From Mycobacterium sp. (GTDB lineage: Bacteria > Actinomycetota > Actinomycetes > Mycobacteriales > Mycobacteriaceae): 56,438 nt of DNA. Numbering within the stretch: the stretch's first letter is position 1; each line of letters begins with the position of its first letter. This document shows, in pieces, positions 32,196 through 42,224 of this stretch. Made by a program: the position numbers and the translations under genes. The stretch covers positions 1 through 56,438 of the forward strand of contig NZ_PKEK01000098.1 of the NCBI RefSeq assembly GCF_002863225.1. Direction: 5' to 3'. Below the pieces are notes generated by a model that was given only the letters and a program-made list of their open reading frames with translations, was not told the origin of the DNA and searched no databases.

Positions 32196-33263
32196 CTACT
32201 TCCCTGTGTTGCGGACATAGAGCAGGCGGTCGCCGGCCTCGATGGCGTCGGCCTCGGGCGCGTCGACGCGCAGCAGCCGTCCACCACGCACCACTCCGAG
32301 CACGATGTCGGGCAGATGCCGGGGCGAGCCGCCGAGTTCGGTCTGTTCGACCTCCCGTTCGGCGATCGCGAACCCGTGCGAGGGCGTCAACAGGTCGTCG
32401 ATCATCTCGACGACGCTGGGCGTGGTGGTGGCCACGCCGAGCAACCGGCCCGCCGTTTCGGAGGAGACGACCACCGAGTCGGCCCCGGACTGCTTGAGCA
32501 GGTGCTGGTTTTCGGCCTCGCGGATCGACGCGACGATCTTGGCATTGGGCGCGACCTCACGGGCCGTCAGCGTGACCAGGGTGGCGGTGTCGTCCCGGCC
32601 GGTGGCCACGATGATCGCCGACGCGTGCTGGGCCGAGGCGAGCCGCAGGACGTCGGATCGGGTGGCGTCGCCGTGCACGGTGACCAGGTCGGCGGACGCC
32701 GCGTGGCTCAGGGCGGTCTGGTCGATGTCCACGACGACGAAATCCTTGCCGGCCGCTTCGTCCCCGCACATCGCGGCGACCGCGGTTTTGCCTTTGGTGC
32801 CGTAGCCGATGACGACCGTGTGGTTGCGCACTGAGCTCCTCCAACGCTGAATCTTCCAGGCCTGCCGGGACCGCTCGGTGAGCACCTGGAGGGTCGTGCC
32901 GACCAAAACCACGAGGAAAAGAATTCGCAGCGGCGTGAGCACCACCACGCTGATCAGCCGGGCGAATTCGGTGTACGGGGTCAGGTCGCCGTAGCCGACC
33001 GTCGTCAACGACACCGTCGCGAAGTACAGGCAGTCCAGGAACGTCAGCTGCCCGCCCCGAACGTCGGTGTAGCCGTCACGGCCGAGGTAGACGGTGATCA
33101 CCGCGGCCGCCAGGGCCAGCAGGGCGATGACGATTCGGCGCCAGATCGCCCTGATCGGGCTGAGTTGCACCTCGGGCACCCGGACCACGCCGACGAGGGC
33201 GTAGCCGGGCTTGGCGGTCAGCCTCTCGTCGAGATCGCGCTCCCGAGGGCTAACTCTGACCAC
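32196..33263 (-). CDS. Potassium channel with RCK domain, Rv3200c-like
   Basis: 355 residues. Two membrane helices flank a pore loop with selectivity filter TTVGYGD, followed by an RCK/TrkA-N Rossmann domain (VVIGYGTKGKT, then VVDID) and a TrkA-C domain ending RLLYVRNTGK. A two-helix ligand-gated K+ channel. Same strand as and just upstream of nudC, so probably co-transcribed, which suggests NAD(H) control of gating as a hypothesis only. Confidence 0.93.
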   Translation of the reverse strand: MVRVSPRERDLDERLTAKPGYALVGVVRVPEVQLSPIRAIWRRIVIALLALAAAVITVYLGRDGYTDVRGGQLTFLDCLYFATVSLTTVGYGDLTPYTEFARLISVVVLTPLRILFLVVLVGTTLQVLTERSRQAWKIQRWRSSVRNHTVVIGYGTKGKTAVAAMCGDEAAGKDFVVVDIDQTALSHAASADLVTVHGDATRSDVLRLASAQHASAIIVATGRDDTATLVTLTAREVAPNAKIVASIREAENQHLLKQSGADSVVVSSETAGRLLGVATTTPSVVEMIDDLLTPSHGFAIAEREVEQTELGGSPRHLPDIVLGVVRGGRLLRVDAPEADAIEAGDRLLYVRNTGK

Positions 33264-33302
33264 GACTCATCGGCTCAACCGGACGCACGACACAATGTAA
33301 CC

Positions 33303-33698
33303 ATGACCGCGATCACACACAGTCCTCAACGGGACGCCAACCAGACGCTTGCCTATCGGGTCGCAGCGATGCTGCTCGGCATTGGCACCCTGCATTTCGT
33401 CGCGCCCAAGCCGTTCGACGGGATCATTCCGGTCGAGCTGCCGGGCAGTGCTCGCTTCTACACGTATGCCTCCGGGGTCGCCGAGATTCTCATCGGTGCC
33501 CTGCTGGTGCCGCTGCAGACCCGGCGGTTGGCGGCGTTCTCGGCTGCTGCGCTGTTCCTCGCGGTCTTCCCGGGCAACGTCAACATGGTCCGGCTGTGGT
33601 GGGACAAGCCGTGGCCGATGCGAATCATCGCGCTGGCCCGGTTGCCGCTGCAGATCCCGATGGTCACCACCGCCCTGAAGATCGCCCGCAACTCCTAG
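33303..33698 (+). CDS. DoxX-like small membrane protein
   Basis: 131 residues from ATG 33303. Four hydrophobic segments with LHFVAPKPFDGIIP, ASGVAEILIGALLVP and FPGNVNMVRLWW, typical of the DoxX/DUF4870-like MauE-DoxX group. Function unknown; some DoxX proteins work in membrane redox. Its TAG stop is shared with the convergent adnB stop through CTAG. Confidence 0.85.
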   Translation: MTAITHSPQRDANQTLAYRVAAMLLGIGTLHFVAPKPFDGIIPVELPGSARFYTYASGVAEILIGALLVPLQTRRLAAFSAAALFLAVFPGNVNMVRLWWDKPWPMRIIALARLPLQIPMVTTALKIARNS

Positions 33699-36600
33699 GC
33701 GCGCAGCATCTCGGCCAACTCGTCGTAGCCAGGCAGCGACTCCGGGACAACGGTGCGGCCGCTGCGCACATAGTGAAAAGCGCCGCGCACCAACGACTCC
33801 GGTGATCCGCTGAGCGCAGCCCAGGCGAGCCGGTACACGCCGAGCTGGACTGCGGCATGCCGGGCGGCCTCCGAGCCGTGCGGCGGCTCACCGGTCTTCC
33901 AGTCGACGACGGTGGCGCCGCCGTCGGGTTCGGCGAACACCGCATCGATACGGCCACGCACGATCGTGCCGCCGATCGCCATCTCGAACGGCACCTCGAC
34001 CGCGACCGGTGTGCGCGCCGCCCACGGCGATGCCATGAAGGCTTCTTGCAGGACCGCCAGCTCGTCGGCGTCGCGCTGAGCGATGTCGGTGTCGGCCGCA
34101 CCCGGCAGGTCAGCCAGGTCGAATAGCCGTTCGGCGCCGTAAAAGCGCTCGACCCAATCGTGAAAGGCGTTGCCCAACAGGGCATGCGGCTCCGGACGAG
34201 AGGGCAGCCTGCGGGCCAGTCGCTGCATCGCCTGTTCGGGATCGCGGGCGAGGTCGACAAGACTGCTGACCGACAGCCCGGTCGGTAGGACCGGTGCAGG
34301 CGGCTGCGCGGCGCGGGCGCGCTCCTGCAGCAGCGCGTCGACATCGGCCGCCCAGCCTTCTGGATCGCCATCGGCGGTGGCAACGCCGGACTCCATCGCG
34401 GCCGCGACCAGTGCGGCGCCGCGCTGCACGTCTGCCCGGCGGTCGCCGAGCGGGTCGACCGGCCAGTTGGCCTCGTGAACGTTGTCGCGCAGGGGGTTTC
34501 GGTCACCGTCGGCCGGGGCGGGCGCCCACTGCTCGATCACTTCACCCTCGACGGAAGAGTTTTCGATGATGTCCTTGAGTTCGGACAGAAACGCGGACGG
34601 TCCGCGCGGCTTGATGCCGGTGGCAGCCCAGTGATGGCCGGACAGTAGCAGCGTGTCTTCGCACCGGGTGATGGCGACGTACAGCAGGCGCCGCTCTTCG
34701 TCGATGCGGCGCTGATCCAGCTGTGCGCGGTGCGCGGAGATCCTGTCGGACAACTGCTTTCGATCGGTCACATCCGAGGTGTCCAGCACCGGCACCCCGT
34801 GCACACCTTTGCTGGACCGGTCGCCCCGCAGCAGCGGTGGTAAGTCGGCGGCATCGGTGAGCCAGGTACGGGCCTGGGCGGTCGACGGGAACAGCCCGCC
34901 CGACAGGTGTGGCACGGCGACCACCTGCCACTCCAAACCCTTTGCGGCGTGGACGGTCAGCACCTGAACCCGGTTCTGCGCGACCACCACTTGGGCCGGC
35001 GCCAAGCCGTTCTCGACGACCGCGGCGGCGTCCAGGTAGCCCAGTAGTCCGACGACGGACGCGAGCGGATCGGTGGCACTCCCGGCGCGGTCGGCATATC
35101 CGGTCACCACGTCGGCGAAGGCGTCGAGTTGCTCGGTGCCGGTCCAGCCGTTACCCGGCGAGGCGGCCCGGACCTCGCAGTCGACGCCGAGGAGTCGACG
35201 TACCTCAGCGACCAGATCGGGCAGCGGGTGGCCGAGATGGCTGCGCAGCGTCCGCAGCTCGTCAGCCAGGGCCGTGATACGGCGATAGCCTTCCGCCGAA
35301 TACCCCTGCGCGGGGCCAGGATCGGCGAGCGCATCGACGAGACACGCGGTGTCGGCCTCGACGCCCACTGCCGCAGCGATCTGCTCGGCCGTCTGGTCGC
35401 GACCCGCTGCACCCGGCCCCGCCGGGCTTGCGATCGCGACGGCCCGCCGCCACAGCGCCGCAACGTCGCGAGCTCCGAGCCGCCAGCGAGGTCCGGTGAG
35501 CACCCGCATCGCCGCCGGGCCGGCGGTCGGATCGGCGACCAGGCGCAGCATCGCGACCACGTCGGCGACTTCTGGAACCGACAGCAGTCCGGCCAGCCCG
35601 ACAACCTCGACCGGCACCCCACGCGCCCGCAGCGCGGCGGCGATCGGGGCGGCATCGGCGTTGCGACGCACCAACACTGCGGCGGTCGGCGGCGCGACAC
35701 CGTCGGCGGCGGCCTGCTGGTAGCACCCCTGCAGATGGTCGGCGACCCAGTCGCGTTCGGCCAGAACGTCGGGCAGCAGCGCGCAGCGGACCGTGCCGGG
35801 CGCGGCATCGGGCCGCGAGCGCAGCGCATTGACCGCCACGGACCGTTGTCGCGCATCGGCCGACACGGCGTTGGCCACATGCAGGGTCGCCGGCGGGTTA
35901 CGCCAGCTGGTACTCAACTCCAGCACCGGCGCCGGGCTGCCGTCACCCAGCGGAAAATCGGTGGTGAACCGCGGCAGGTTGGTTGCCGAGGCGCCACGCC
36001 AGCCGTAGATGGACTGGATCGGGTCCCCGACGGCGGTCAGCGCCAGCTCCTCGTCGACTCCGCCGCCGAACAACGACGACAGCAGCATGCGCTGGGCGTA
36101 ACCGGTGTCCTGGTACTCGTCGAGCAGCACCACCCGGTATCGGCTGCGCAGCTGTTCGCCGACCTGCGGCACCGCCAGCGCCAACCGTGCGGCGCAGGCC
36201 ATCTGGCCGCCGAAGTCCATCACCTTCTCCGCACGCATCCGCTGGTGCAGCGCATCGATCAGGGGCACCAGCTCGGCGCGCTCCGCCTGGGTGGCCAGCA
36301 TGCGCAGCAGCCACTGGCTGGGCCCGCGGTCGCGCTGATACGGGCCCGCGGGCAGGGTGTGCACCAGCCGCTCGAGCTCGACGTGGGTGTCGCGGACCTG
36401 GTCGGTGTCGACCAGATGCTCGGCGAGCTGCCCCGACAGCCGTAACACCATCGCGGTGATCGACGTCGGATTCTTCTCGGTGCGTAGCTCACCCGGGTGG
36501 CGGTTGACGACGTCGAACGCCAGCTGCCAGAGCTCGGTCTCACTGAGCAGCCGGGTGTCGGGCTCGACGGGTTGGGTGTGTAGCCCCGTCGACAGCAGAC

Positions 36601-36991
36601 CGTATTCGCGCAGCAGTTGACCGGCGAAGGCGTGGTAGGTGCTGACCATCGGCGTGCCGACGGGCTCGCCAGGGCCCGAGTCGCCGGCGCACACCAGGCC
36701 GGTGCCACTGAGCCGGGCCAGCCGCGACCGGACCCGCCGCAGCAGCTGCCCTGCCGCCTTGCGGGTGAAGGTCAGTCCCAGCACCTGACCCGGGTCGGCG
36801 TAACCGTTGGCCACCAGCCACACCACCCGAGCCGCCATCGTCTCGGTCTTGCCCGCGCCGGCGCCGGCGATCACCACCAGCGGCCCCGGCGGTGCGGCGA
36901 TGACCGCGGCCTGCTCGTCGGTCGGCTCGAAAAGTCCGAGCGCGTTTGCCAATTCGGCCGGGGTGTACCGCGGGACAGCCGTGACGGTCAT
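33695..36991 (-). CDS. adnB: AdnB helicase-nuclease subunit
   Basis: 1098 residues from ATG 36991, which overlaps the adnA stop as ATGA. UvrD-like motor: Walker A IAGAGAGKTETM, LTFTRKAAGQLL, DEYQDT, GDPIQSIYGWRGAS, VLTVHAAKGLEWQVV and LLYVAITRCED. The C-terminal RecB-family nuclease has VVDWKTGEP and AAVQLGVYRLAW. AdnB with AdnA forms the mycobacterial end-resection motor-nuclease. AdnB is the dominant motor. Confidence 0.96.
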   Translation of the reverse strand: MTVTAVPRYTPAELANALGLFEPTDEQAAVIAAPPGPLVVIAGAGAGKTETMAARVVWLVANGYADPGQVLGLTFTRKAAGQLLRRVRSRLARLSGTGLVCAGDSGPGEPVGTPMVSTYHAFAGQLLREYGLLSTGLHTQPVEPDTRLLSETELWQLAFDVVNRHPGELRTEKNPTSITAMVLRLSGQLAEHLVDTDQVRDTHVELERLVHTLPAGPYQRDRGPSQWLLRMLATQAERAELVPLIDALHQRMRAEKVMDFGGQMACAARLALAVPQVGEQLRSRYRVVLLDEYQDTGYAQRMLLSSLFGGGVDEELALTAVGDPIQSIYGWRGASATNLPRFTTDFPLGDGSPAPVLELSTSWRNPPATLHVANAVSADARQRSVAVNALRSRPDAAPGTVRCALLPDVLAERDWVADHLQGCYQQAAADGVAPPTAAVLVRRNADAAPIAAALRARGVPVEVVGLAGLLSVPEVADVVAMLRLVADPTAGPAAMRVLTGPRWRLGARDVAALWRRAVAIASPAGPGAAGRDQTAEQIAAAVGVEADTACLVDALADPGPAQGYSAEGYRRITALADELRTLRSHLGHPLPDLVAEVRRLLGVDCEVRAASPGNGWTGTEQLDAFADVVTGYADRAGSATDPLASVVGLLGYLDAAAVVENGLAPAQVVVAQNRVQVLTVHAAKGLEWQVVAVPHLSGGLFPSTAQARTWLTDAADLPPLLRGDRSSKGVHGVPVLDTSDVTDRKQLSDRISAHRAQLDQRRIDEERRLLYVAITRCEDTLLLSGHHWAATGIKPRGPSAFLSELKDIIENSSVEGEVIEQWAPAPADGDRNPLRDNVHEANWPVDPLGDRRADVQRGAALVAAAMESGVATADGDPEGWAADVDALLQERARAAQPPAPVLPTGLSVSSLVDLARDPEQAMQRLARRLPSRPEPHALLGNAFHDWVERFYGAERLFDLADLPGAADTDIAQRDADELAVLQEAFMASPWAARTPVAVEVPFEMAIGGTIVRGRIDAVFAEPDGGATVVDWKTGEPPHGSEAARHAAVQLGVYRLAWAALSGSPESLVRGAFHYVRSGRTVVPESLPGYDELAEMLRA

Positions 36992-39900
36992 AGCGCCGTG
37001 TTCCCTTCGATTCCGGTTTGAGCCGGGCAACTGGCCCGCAGCGGACAGTGCGAGCACCCGTCGTTGACCCGGGCGATGAATTGCGGGCCGGCCGTGGCCC
37101 CGGCCGCCTCCCGGATCCGTTCGCGCCACTGCTCGCGCGTCTCGGGCGTCAGCGGATCCTGCTCCCGCTCAGTGGCTCCCGCCGACCCGGTTTTGCCGAG
37201 GTAGACCAGCCGACCGCCGCCCGGCTCGTCGCCCTGCGACACCAGCCCCTCGGCCACCGCGAGCTGATAGGCCGCCAATTGGGCGTGCCGCTGCGCGTCG
37301 TCCTTGCTGACCGGGGTCTTGCCCGTCTTGACATCGACGATCACAAGCCGCCCGGCGGCGTCGCGTTCGATCCGGTCGGCCCGGCCGCGCAGGCCGACGT
37401 TGCCGTCGAGGACACCCTCGATGTCGACCTCGACTCCCACCTCGCTCAGCTCGCCGCGGGTCTGTGCCCGCCAGGCCAGGAACGTCTCGATCATGGCGCG
37501 GTGCCGGGCCAGCTCATTGTCGGCGTACCAACGTGATTCGAACGGCAGATGCTGCCATGCCCGTTCGAGCGCGGCGAGCAGCTCGGACTCACCACGACCC
37601 GGCTCGGCGATCAGCGCGTGCAACACCGAGCCGACGGTCGAGCCGAGATCCCGCGGGTCGGTGCCGCCGTGCCGCTCGGCCAGCCAGCGCAGCGGGCAGT
37701 CGGTCAACGTCTGCAGGCTCGACGGCGTCAGCGTGACCATGTGTTCCGGGTCATCGTCTCTACTCCACATCGGTTCGGTGGTGCTTACCGGCGACATGCC
37801 GTACCAGCCGGCGGGGTCGGCCCCTGCGACGCCCGCCGCGGCCAGGCGCGCCAATTGCGCTGCCGCGCAACCACGCATCCCAGCGCTCACGGCATCCTGC
37901 GGCGCGCAGACCACGCCACGCAGCCGGCCCACGACGGCGTTGGCCGACAACACCCGCGGCCCGACGACGGGCTGAAGTGCCGTGTCGGCTGCGCCGGTCG
38001 ACAACTGCGCGATCTCGGCGAAGAACGACGACGGGATGTTCGCTTCGTCACCGCCACCGGCCTCACCGTCGACGGCCGTCACCAGCAACCGGGTGCGGGC
38101 CCGCCCCATCGCGGCAACCAGCAGTCTGCGCTCCTCGGCGAGCAGCGGAGCCCGCATCGAGACGGTCTCGGTGACGCCGTCGAGCACATCCAGCAGCCGC
38201 TGCGTGCCGAGCACACCGCCACGCGGAATCGTGTTGGGCCACAACCCCTCCTGCAGACCCGCGATGACGACCAGATCCCACTCGCGGCCGAGCGCGGCGT
38301 GTGCGCTGAGCACCGCGACCTGCTCCGCCGCGGCCGGCTCGGAGCCGACCGGACACACCTGCTCGGTCGCCAGCTGATCGAGCAGGCCGCGCAACGATGC
38401 ACCGGTGGTGCGGGCCAGATACTGGTCGCACGCGTCGAACAACGCCGTGACCGTGTCCAGGTCCCGGCCGGCCTGAACGCCGGCGGCGCCGCCACGCTCA
38501 CTCGCCGTCACCCAGCGGCGCTGCAAACCGGAACGGTGCCAGGCCGCCCAGAGCGTGTATCGCGGATCCTCGCCGCGCTGGTGTGAGCCCGCCGCGGCGT
38601 CCAACACCGCGCGGACCCGCTGCAACGATCTGGCCTGCGCCCCCGGCAGCCGGACCGGCAGGTCGCCGGTGAGCACCTCGACCAGCAGGTCGCCGAATTC
38701 CCTTGCCGATCCGTCGGTCTCGGCACGGCGCAGCGTCCGGCGCAGTTGGCGAAGCGACACCGGGTCGACGCGGCCGATCGGGCCGGTCAGCAGCGTCAGC
38801 GCCTGCTCGCCGTCGAGCCCGTCAGCGGTAGCGGCCAGCACCGTCATCAGCACCCGGGCGGCGGGCTGCGCGAGCAGTGAGCCGGTGGGCGCCGGCGTGG
38901 CCACCGGGACACCGGCCCGTTCCAGCGCGTGCGACAACCCCGCCGCCGCACGCGGAACCGACCTGACGACAACCGCCATCTGCGACCAGGGCACACCGTC
39001 CACCAGATGCGCGCGTCGCAGATAGTCGGCGATCATCGTCGCCTCGGCGCCGGTCGACGCGGCCAACTGCGCCAGCACCGAACCGAGATCCTCACCGACG
39101 CCGTCGATTCGGCCGCCACCGGCCAGCCGCCCGGCGATGCCCGACACGGCGTGCGCGACCGCGGGGCTGCAGCGATGCGAGCTCCGCAACGTGACCGACG
39201 GCGTCCTGTCGTTCAGCAGCGCCGTCGGGTCGGCGCCGCGGAAACCGAATACCGCCTGGTCCGGGTCGCCGGCCAGTAGCGTCAGGTCGGCGCCGGCGGC
39301 CAGCACCCGAACCAGCAGCGCGGCCTGCGGGTCGAGTTGCTGTGCATCGTCGACCAGCAGCACACCGATTCGGGCCCGCTCGGCGGCCAGCAACTCGGCG
39401 TCGACGGCGAAAGCCTCCAGCGCGGCGCCGACGAGTTCGGCGGCCCCGACAGCCGGGATCGTCGCCTGCGGCGCGGCTGTTCCGACCGCCGAGCGCAGCA
39501 GCATCACCTGCTCGTAGTTGCGCGCAAAACGTCCCGCAGCAACCCATTCCGGGCGACCCGCCAGCCGGCCCACGCGCTCCAGCTGCTGAGGATCGACGCC
39601 GCGCTCGGCGCAGCGGGTCAACAGCTCGCGCAATTCGGCGGCGAAGCCCTCGGTACCCAGGGCCGCCCGCAACTCGCTGGGCCAACCCCGCAAGCCGTCG
39701 GCGATCTCACCGGCGAGCAGCTCGGCGATGATCACGTCCTGCTCGGCGCTGGTGACCAGCCGGGGCGGCGGCCCGCCCACGCGCTGGGCAGCAAGTCGCA
39801 GCACCGCGAACGCATAGCTGTGCACGCTGCGCACCAATGGCTGCCGGATGACCGGTGGCCGGTCGGCAGAGCCCTGGGCGGCCAGCAGTTCCGCCGTCAG

Positions 39901-40104
39901 CACGCTGCGGGCCTGGGTGGAGATCCGGCCCGAACCCGTCAGCAGCAGAACCGATTCCGGGTCGGCGCCCGCGCCGATTCGACTGGCGGCGACATCGATC
40001 AACAACGAACTCTTGCCGGTCCCCGGACCGCCCAGCACGCGTACCGTCCCACGCAGGGTGGGATCGAGTACAGCGCGGGCTTCCGGGCCCCAGTGATGCG
40101 GCAT
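36988..40104 (-). CDS. adnA: AdnA helicase-nuclease subunit
   Basis: 1038 residues. Walker A LGGPGTGKSSLL, then VLLVDDAQQLDPQ (degenerate relative to AdnB's DEYQDT) and GDPDQAVFGFRGAD. The C-terminal nuclease has VIVDVKTGKTP and QLAAYQLAVAEG. Cysteines TDCPLRW and, near the end, CSHCPLRASC resemble the iron-sulphur staple of AddB-type nucleases. Partner of AdnB in double-strand-break resection, and translationally coupled to it. Confidence 0.95.
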   Translation of the reverse strand: MPHHWGPEARAVLDPTLRGTVRVLGGPGTGKSSLLIDVAASRIGAGADPESVLLLTGSGRISTQARSVLTAELLAAQGSADRPPVIRQPLVRSVHSYAFAVLRLAAQRVGGPPPRLVTSAEQDVIIAELLAGEIADGLRGWPSELRAALGTEGFAAELRELLTRCAERGVDPQQLERVGRLAGRPEWVAAGRFARNYEQVMLLRSAVGTAAPQATIPAVGAAELVGAALEAFAVDAELLAAERARIGVLLVDDAQQLDPQAALLVRVLAAGADLTLLAGDPDQAVFGFRGADPTALLNDRTPSVTLRSSHRCSPAVAHAVSGIAGRLAGGGRIDGVGEDLGSVLAQLAASTGAEATMIADYLRRAHLVDGVPWSQMAVVVRSVPRAAAGLSHALERAGVPVATPAPTGSLLAQPAARVLMTVLAATADGLDGEQALTLLTGPIGRVDPVSLRQLRRTLRRAETDGSAREFGDLLVEVLTGDLPVRLPGAQARSLQRVRAVLDAAAGSHQRGEDPRYTLWAAWHRSGLQRRWVTASERGGAAGVQAGRDLDTVTALFDACDQYLARTTGASLRGLLDQLATEQVCPVGSEPAAAEQVAVLSAHAALGREWDLVVIAGLQEGLWPNTIPRGGVLGTQRLLDVLDGVTETVSMRAPLLAEERRLLVAAMGRARTRLLVTAVDGEAGGGDEANIPSSFFAEIAQLSTGAADTALQPVVGPRVLSANAVVGRLRGVVCAPQDAVSAGMRGCAAAQLARLAAAGVAGADPAGWYGMSPVSTTEPMWSRDDDPEHMVTLTPSSLQTLTDCPLRWLAERHGGTDPRDLGSTVGSVLHALIAEPGRGESELLAALERAWQHLPFESRWYADNELARHRAMIETFLAWRAQTRGELSEVGVEVDIEGVLDGNVGLRGRADRIERDAAGRLVIVDVKTGKTPVSKDDAQRHAQLAAYQLAVAEGLVSQGDEPGGGRLVYLGKTGSAGATEREQDPLTPETREQWRERIREAAGATAGPQFIARVNDGCSHCPLRASCPAQTGIEGNTAL

Positions 40105-40167
40105 AGCGGAATGACATCATGGGGGTCCGACAAGTCGCCCCGATCGCCGGGCTGGCACGATCAAAGC

Positions 40168-40947
40168 GTGACCCGCCTACATGTGCACCGCTTCGGCCCG
40201 CCCGGGCCGGTACGGCTGCTGGCCTTACACGGGCTCACCGGTCACGGCCAGCGCTGGCAGCACCTCGCGGATCGGCATCTGCCCGAGATTGCCGTTGCCG
40301 CACCGGATCTGATCGGGCACGGCCATTCGTCGTGGGACGCGCCGTGGACGATCGACGCCAATGTGGCGGCGCTGGCCGCACTGCTCGAACAGGAGGCTGA
40401 CGGGCCCGCTGTCGTCGTGGCGCATTCATTCGGCAGTGCTATCGCCATGCAGTTGGCGGCCAGCCATCCCGCCCGGGTCTCGGGGTTGGTTCTACTCGAC
40501 CCGGCGGTCGGACTGGACGGCGCGTGGATGCTCGAGATCGCCGACGCCATGCTGGCCTCCCCCGAATACTCCGATGTCGCCGAGGCTCGCGCCGCGAAAA
40601 CCAACGGATCCTGGAAAGGCGTCGAGCCGGCCGTCGTCGATGCCGAACTCGACGAGCACCTCGTCATGCTGCCCGGCGGCCGCTGCACCTGGCGGCTCAG
40701 TCTGCCGGCGATGATGGCCTACTGGAGCGAGCTGGCCCGCGATATCACGCTGCCGCCCAAGGGAACTCAGACCACCCTGGTGCGGGCAGCGCACACCTCC
40801 CCGCCGTATGTCACCGATCGGCTGGTGCAGGCTTTGAGCGAGCAGTTGGGTGAAGATTTTCGCTACCTGACGCTCGACTGCGACCACATGGTGGCCGAGA
40901 CCAAACCGGCTGACGTGTCCGCGCTGATCCGCGAACGGCTGACCTGA
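40168..40947 (+). CDS. lipV: Alpha/beta-hydrolase LipV
   Basis: 259 residues from GTG 40168. It has the oxyanion segment LALHGLTGHGQRW, the nucleophile elbow VAHSFGSA (Ser), and the catalytic His in DCDHMVAE. LipV of M. tuberculosis is a short-chain lipase/esterase. The long open frame upstream of 40168 lies antisense to adnA and is not counted. One base separates it from the next gene's GTG. Confidence 0.9.
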   Translation: MTRLHVHRFGPPGPVRLLALHGLTGHGQRWQHLADRHLPEIAVAAPDLIGHGHSSWDAPWTIDANVAALAALLEQEADGPAVVVAHSFGSAIAMQLAASHPARVSGLVLLDPAVGLDGAWMLEIADAMLASPEYSDVAEARAAKTNGSWKGVEPAVVDAELDEHLVMLPGGRCTWRLSLPAMMAYWSELARDITLPPKGTQTTLVRAAHTSPPYVTDRLVQALSEQLGEDFRYLTLDCDHMVAETKPADVSALIRERLT

Positions 40948-40948
40948 C

Positions 40949-41251
40949 GTGGCACCGATCACCGAGGACCAGGTCGAGCGGGTGCGGGCGCTGGTCGCCG
41001 CGATTCCGGCCGGCCGGGTGTCGACTTACGGCGACATCGCCGCGGTGGCAGGGCTTTCCAGTCCGCGCATCGTCGGCTGGATCATGCGCACCGATTCCCT
41101 CGACCTGCCGTGGCATCGGGTGATCACCGCATCGGGCCGACCGGCCAAGCACCTGACCACCCGGCAACTGGAACTGCTTCGCGCCGAAGGAGTTCTGGCC
41201 AGCGACGGCAAAATCCCGCTCGACGAAGTGCGGTTCCAGTTTCTGGAATAG
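40949..41251 (+). CDS. Alkyltransferase-like (ATL) DNA-repair protein, Rv3204-like
   Basis: 100 residues. It has the MGMT C-terminal DNA-binding fold: GRVSTYGDIAAVAG, then PRIVGWIMR, and LPWHRVI where the alkyl-accepting Cys of the PCHRV motif is Trp. PWHRV defines ATL proteins, which bind O6-alkylguanine, flip it and flag it for nucleotide excision repair without transferring the alkyl group. Placed in a DNA-repair neighbourhood (adnAB, uvrD2). Confidence 0.93.
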   Translation: MAPITEDQVERVRALVAAIPAGRVSTYGDIAAVAGLSSPRIVGWIMRTDSLDLPWHRVITASGRPAKHLTTRQLELLRAEGVLASDGKIPLDEVRFQFLE

Positions 41252-41281
41252 AACATGAGCCCGAATAGAGCATGAATCCGG

Positions 41282-42136
41282 CTAGAGGATCAGCCGGACC
41301 AACGCGGCGGTGCGGGCCAGCCCCGGGAACGCCGCAGCCGTCGACCGCGGGTGCAAGGCGTGGACAGCGAGTCGGAACATCAACGCACGCAACAACATCT
41401 GCGGCCACTCCGGGAGAGCGTTCCAGCGGTCGATGAGCCCCTCGTCGGCCTCACCCCACGACAACGCGTCGACGACGACCACCCCGGCCGCCCAGGAGGC
41501 AGGCCGCCAGTAGGGCGTGATGTCGGTGATACCAGGAGCGGCGGCACCGGCGAACAGCACCGTGCCGTACAGGTCACCGTCGACCAGTTGGTTCGGGCTC
41601 TTGGTCGCACGGCGCAGTCCCGCAAGCTGATTGATCAGTTCGACCGACCGCTGTCCGTCCGCGGTAGGCGATGCCGTGCGGGCAGCCGCCGGAACAGACT
41701 GCAGCGGCCGTTCTTCCCAGGCGGCCCGGTCGGCGGCGATGAAGACGTCGACGTCGGCCCACGGCGCGGTCGGCCCCTGCGTCAGGAACCGCGGCCGTTC
41801 CAGCTTGCCGGTGGCCTCATGCAGCCGCACCGCGGCCGACACCACCTCGTCATGGCGCGGCTCGGGTTGGCCGGCGACGAAAGTGTCTGCTCGCCAACCC
41901 GACACCACGTAGCGTCCGTCGGTCGAGCGGACCGGCCGGGCCAGCCGCACACCGTCGACGAACAACGTCTCGCGGACTCGCGCCGACCACGCGGCCCGAG
42001 CGTTCTCGGCGACCATGGACAACACCACTTCGCCACACCGCCAGCCGCCCTCCCAGGCAGCACCTAGCGGAATCGGGCCGACGCCGCTCAAACCGAAAGC
42101 CGACAGCACATGCTCCGGCGGCGGTTCGACACTCAC
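41282..42136 (-). CDS. TIGR02569 family protein, Rv3205c-like
   Basis: 284 residues starting MSVEPPPEHVLSAFGL. The pattern GGWRCGEVVLS, YVVSGWRADTFVAG, LVDGDLYGTVLFA (phosphotransferase-like catalytic loop equivalent) and ITPYWRPASWA matches this actinobacterial family, which has a kinase-like fold. Activity unknown. Same strand as moeZ, 88 nt downstream of it. Confidence 0.88.
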   Translation of the reverse strand: MSVEPPPEHVLSAFGLSGVGPIPLGAAWEGGWRCGEVVLSMVAENARAAWSARVRETLFVDGVRLARPVRSTDGRYVVSGWRADTFVAGQPEPRHDEVVSAAVRLHEATGKLERPRFLTQGPTAPWADVDVFIAADRAAWEERPLQSVPAAARTASPTADGQRSVELINQLAGLRRATKSPNQLVDGDLYGTVLFAGAAAPGITDITPYWRPASWAAGVVVVDALSWGEADEGLIDRWNALPEWPQMLLRALMFRLAVHALHPRSTAAAFPGLARTAALVRLIL

Positions 42137-42224
42137 GCGATCAGCCTAATCGGGCCCAGCGAAGTCCCGGGACTTGACACGAAGTCGTGGTTTCGCGTCG
42201 CGATCGGCTTCAGCCGCGTCGCGA

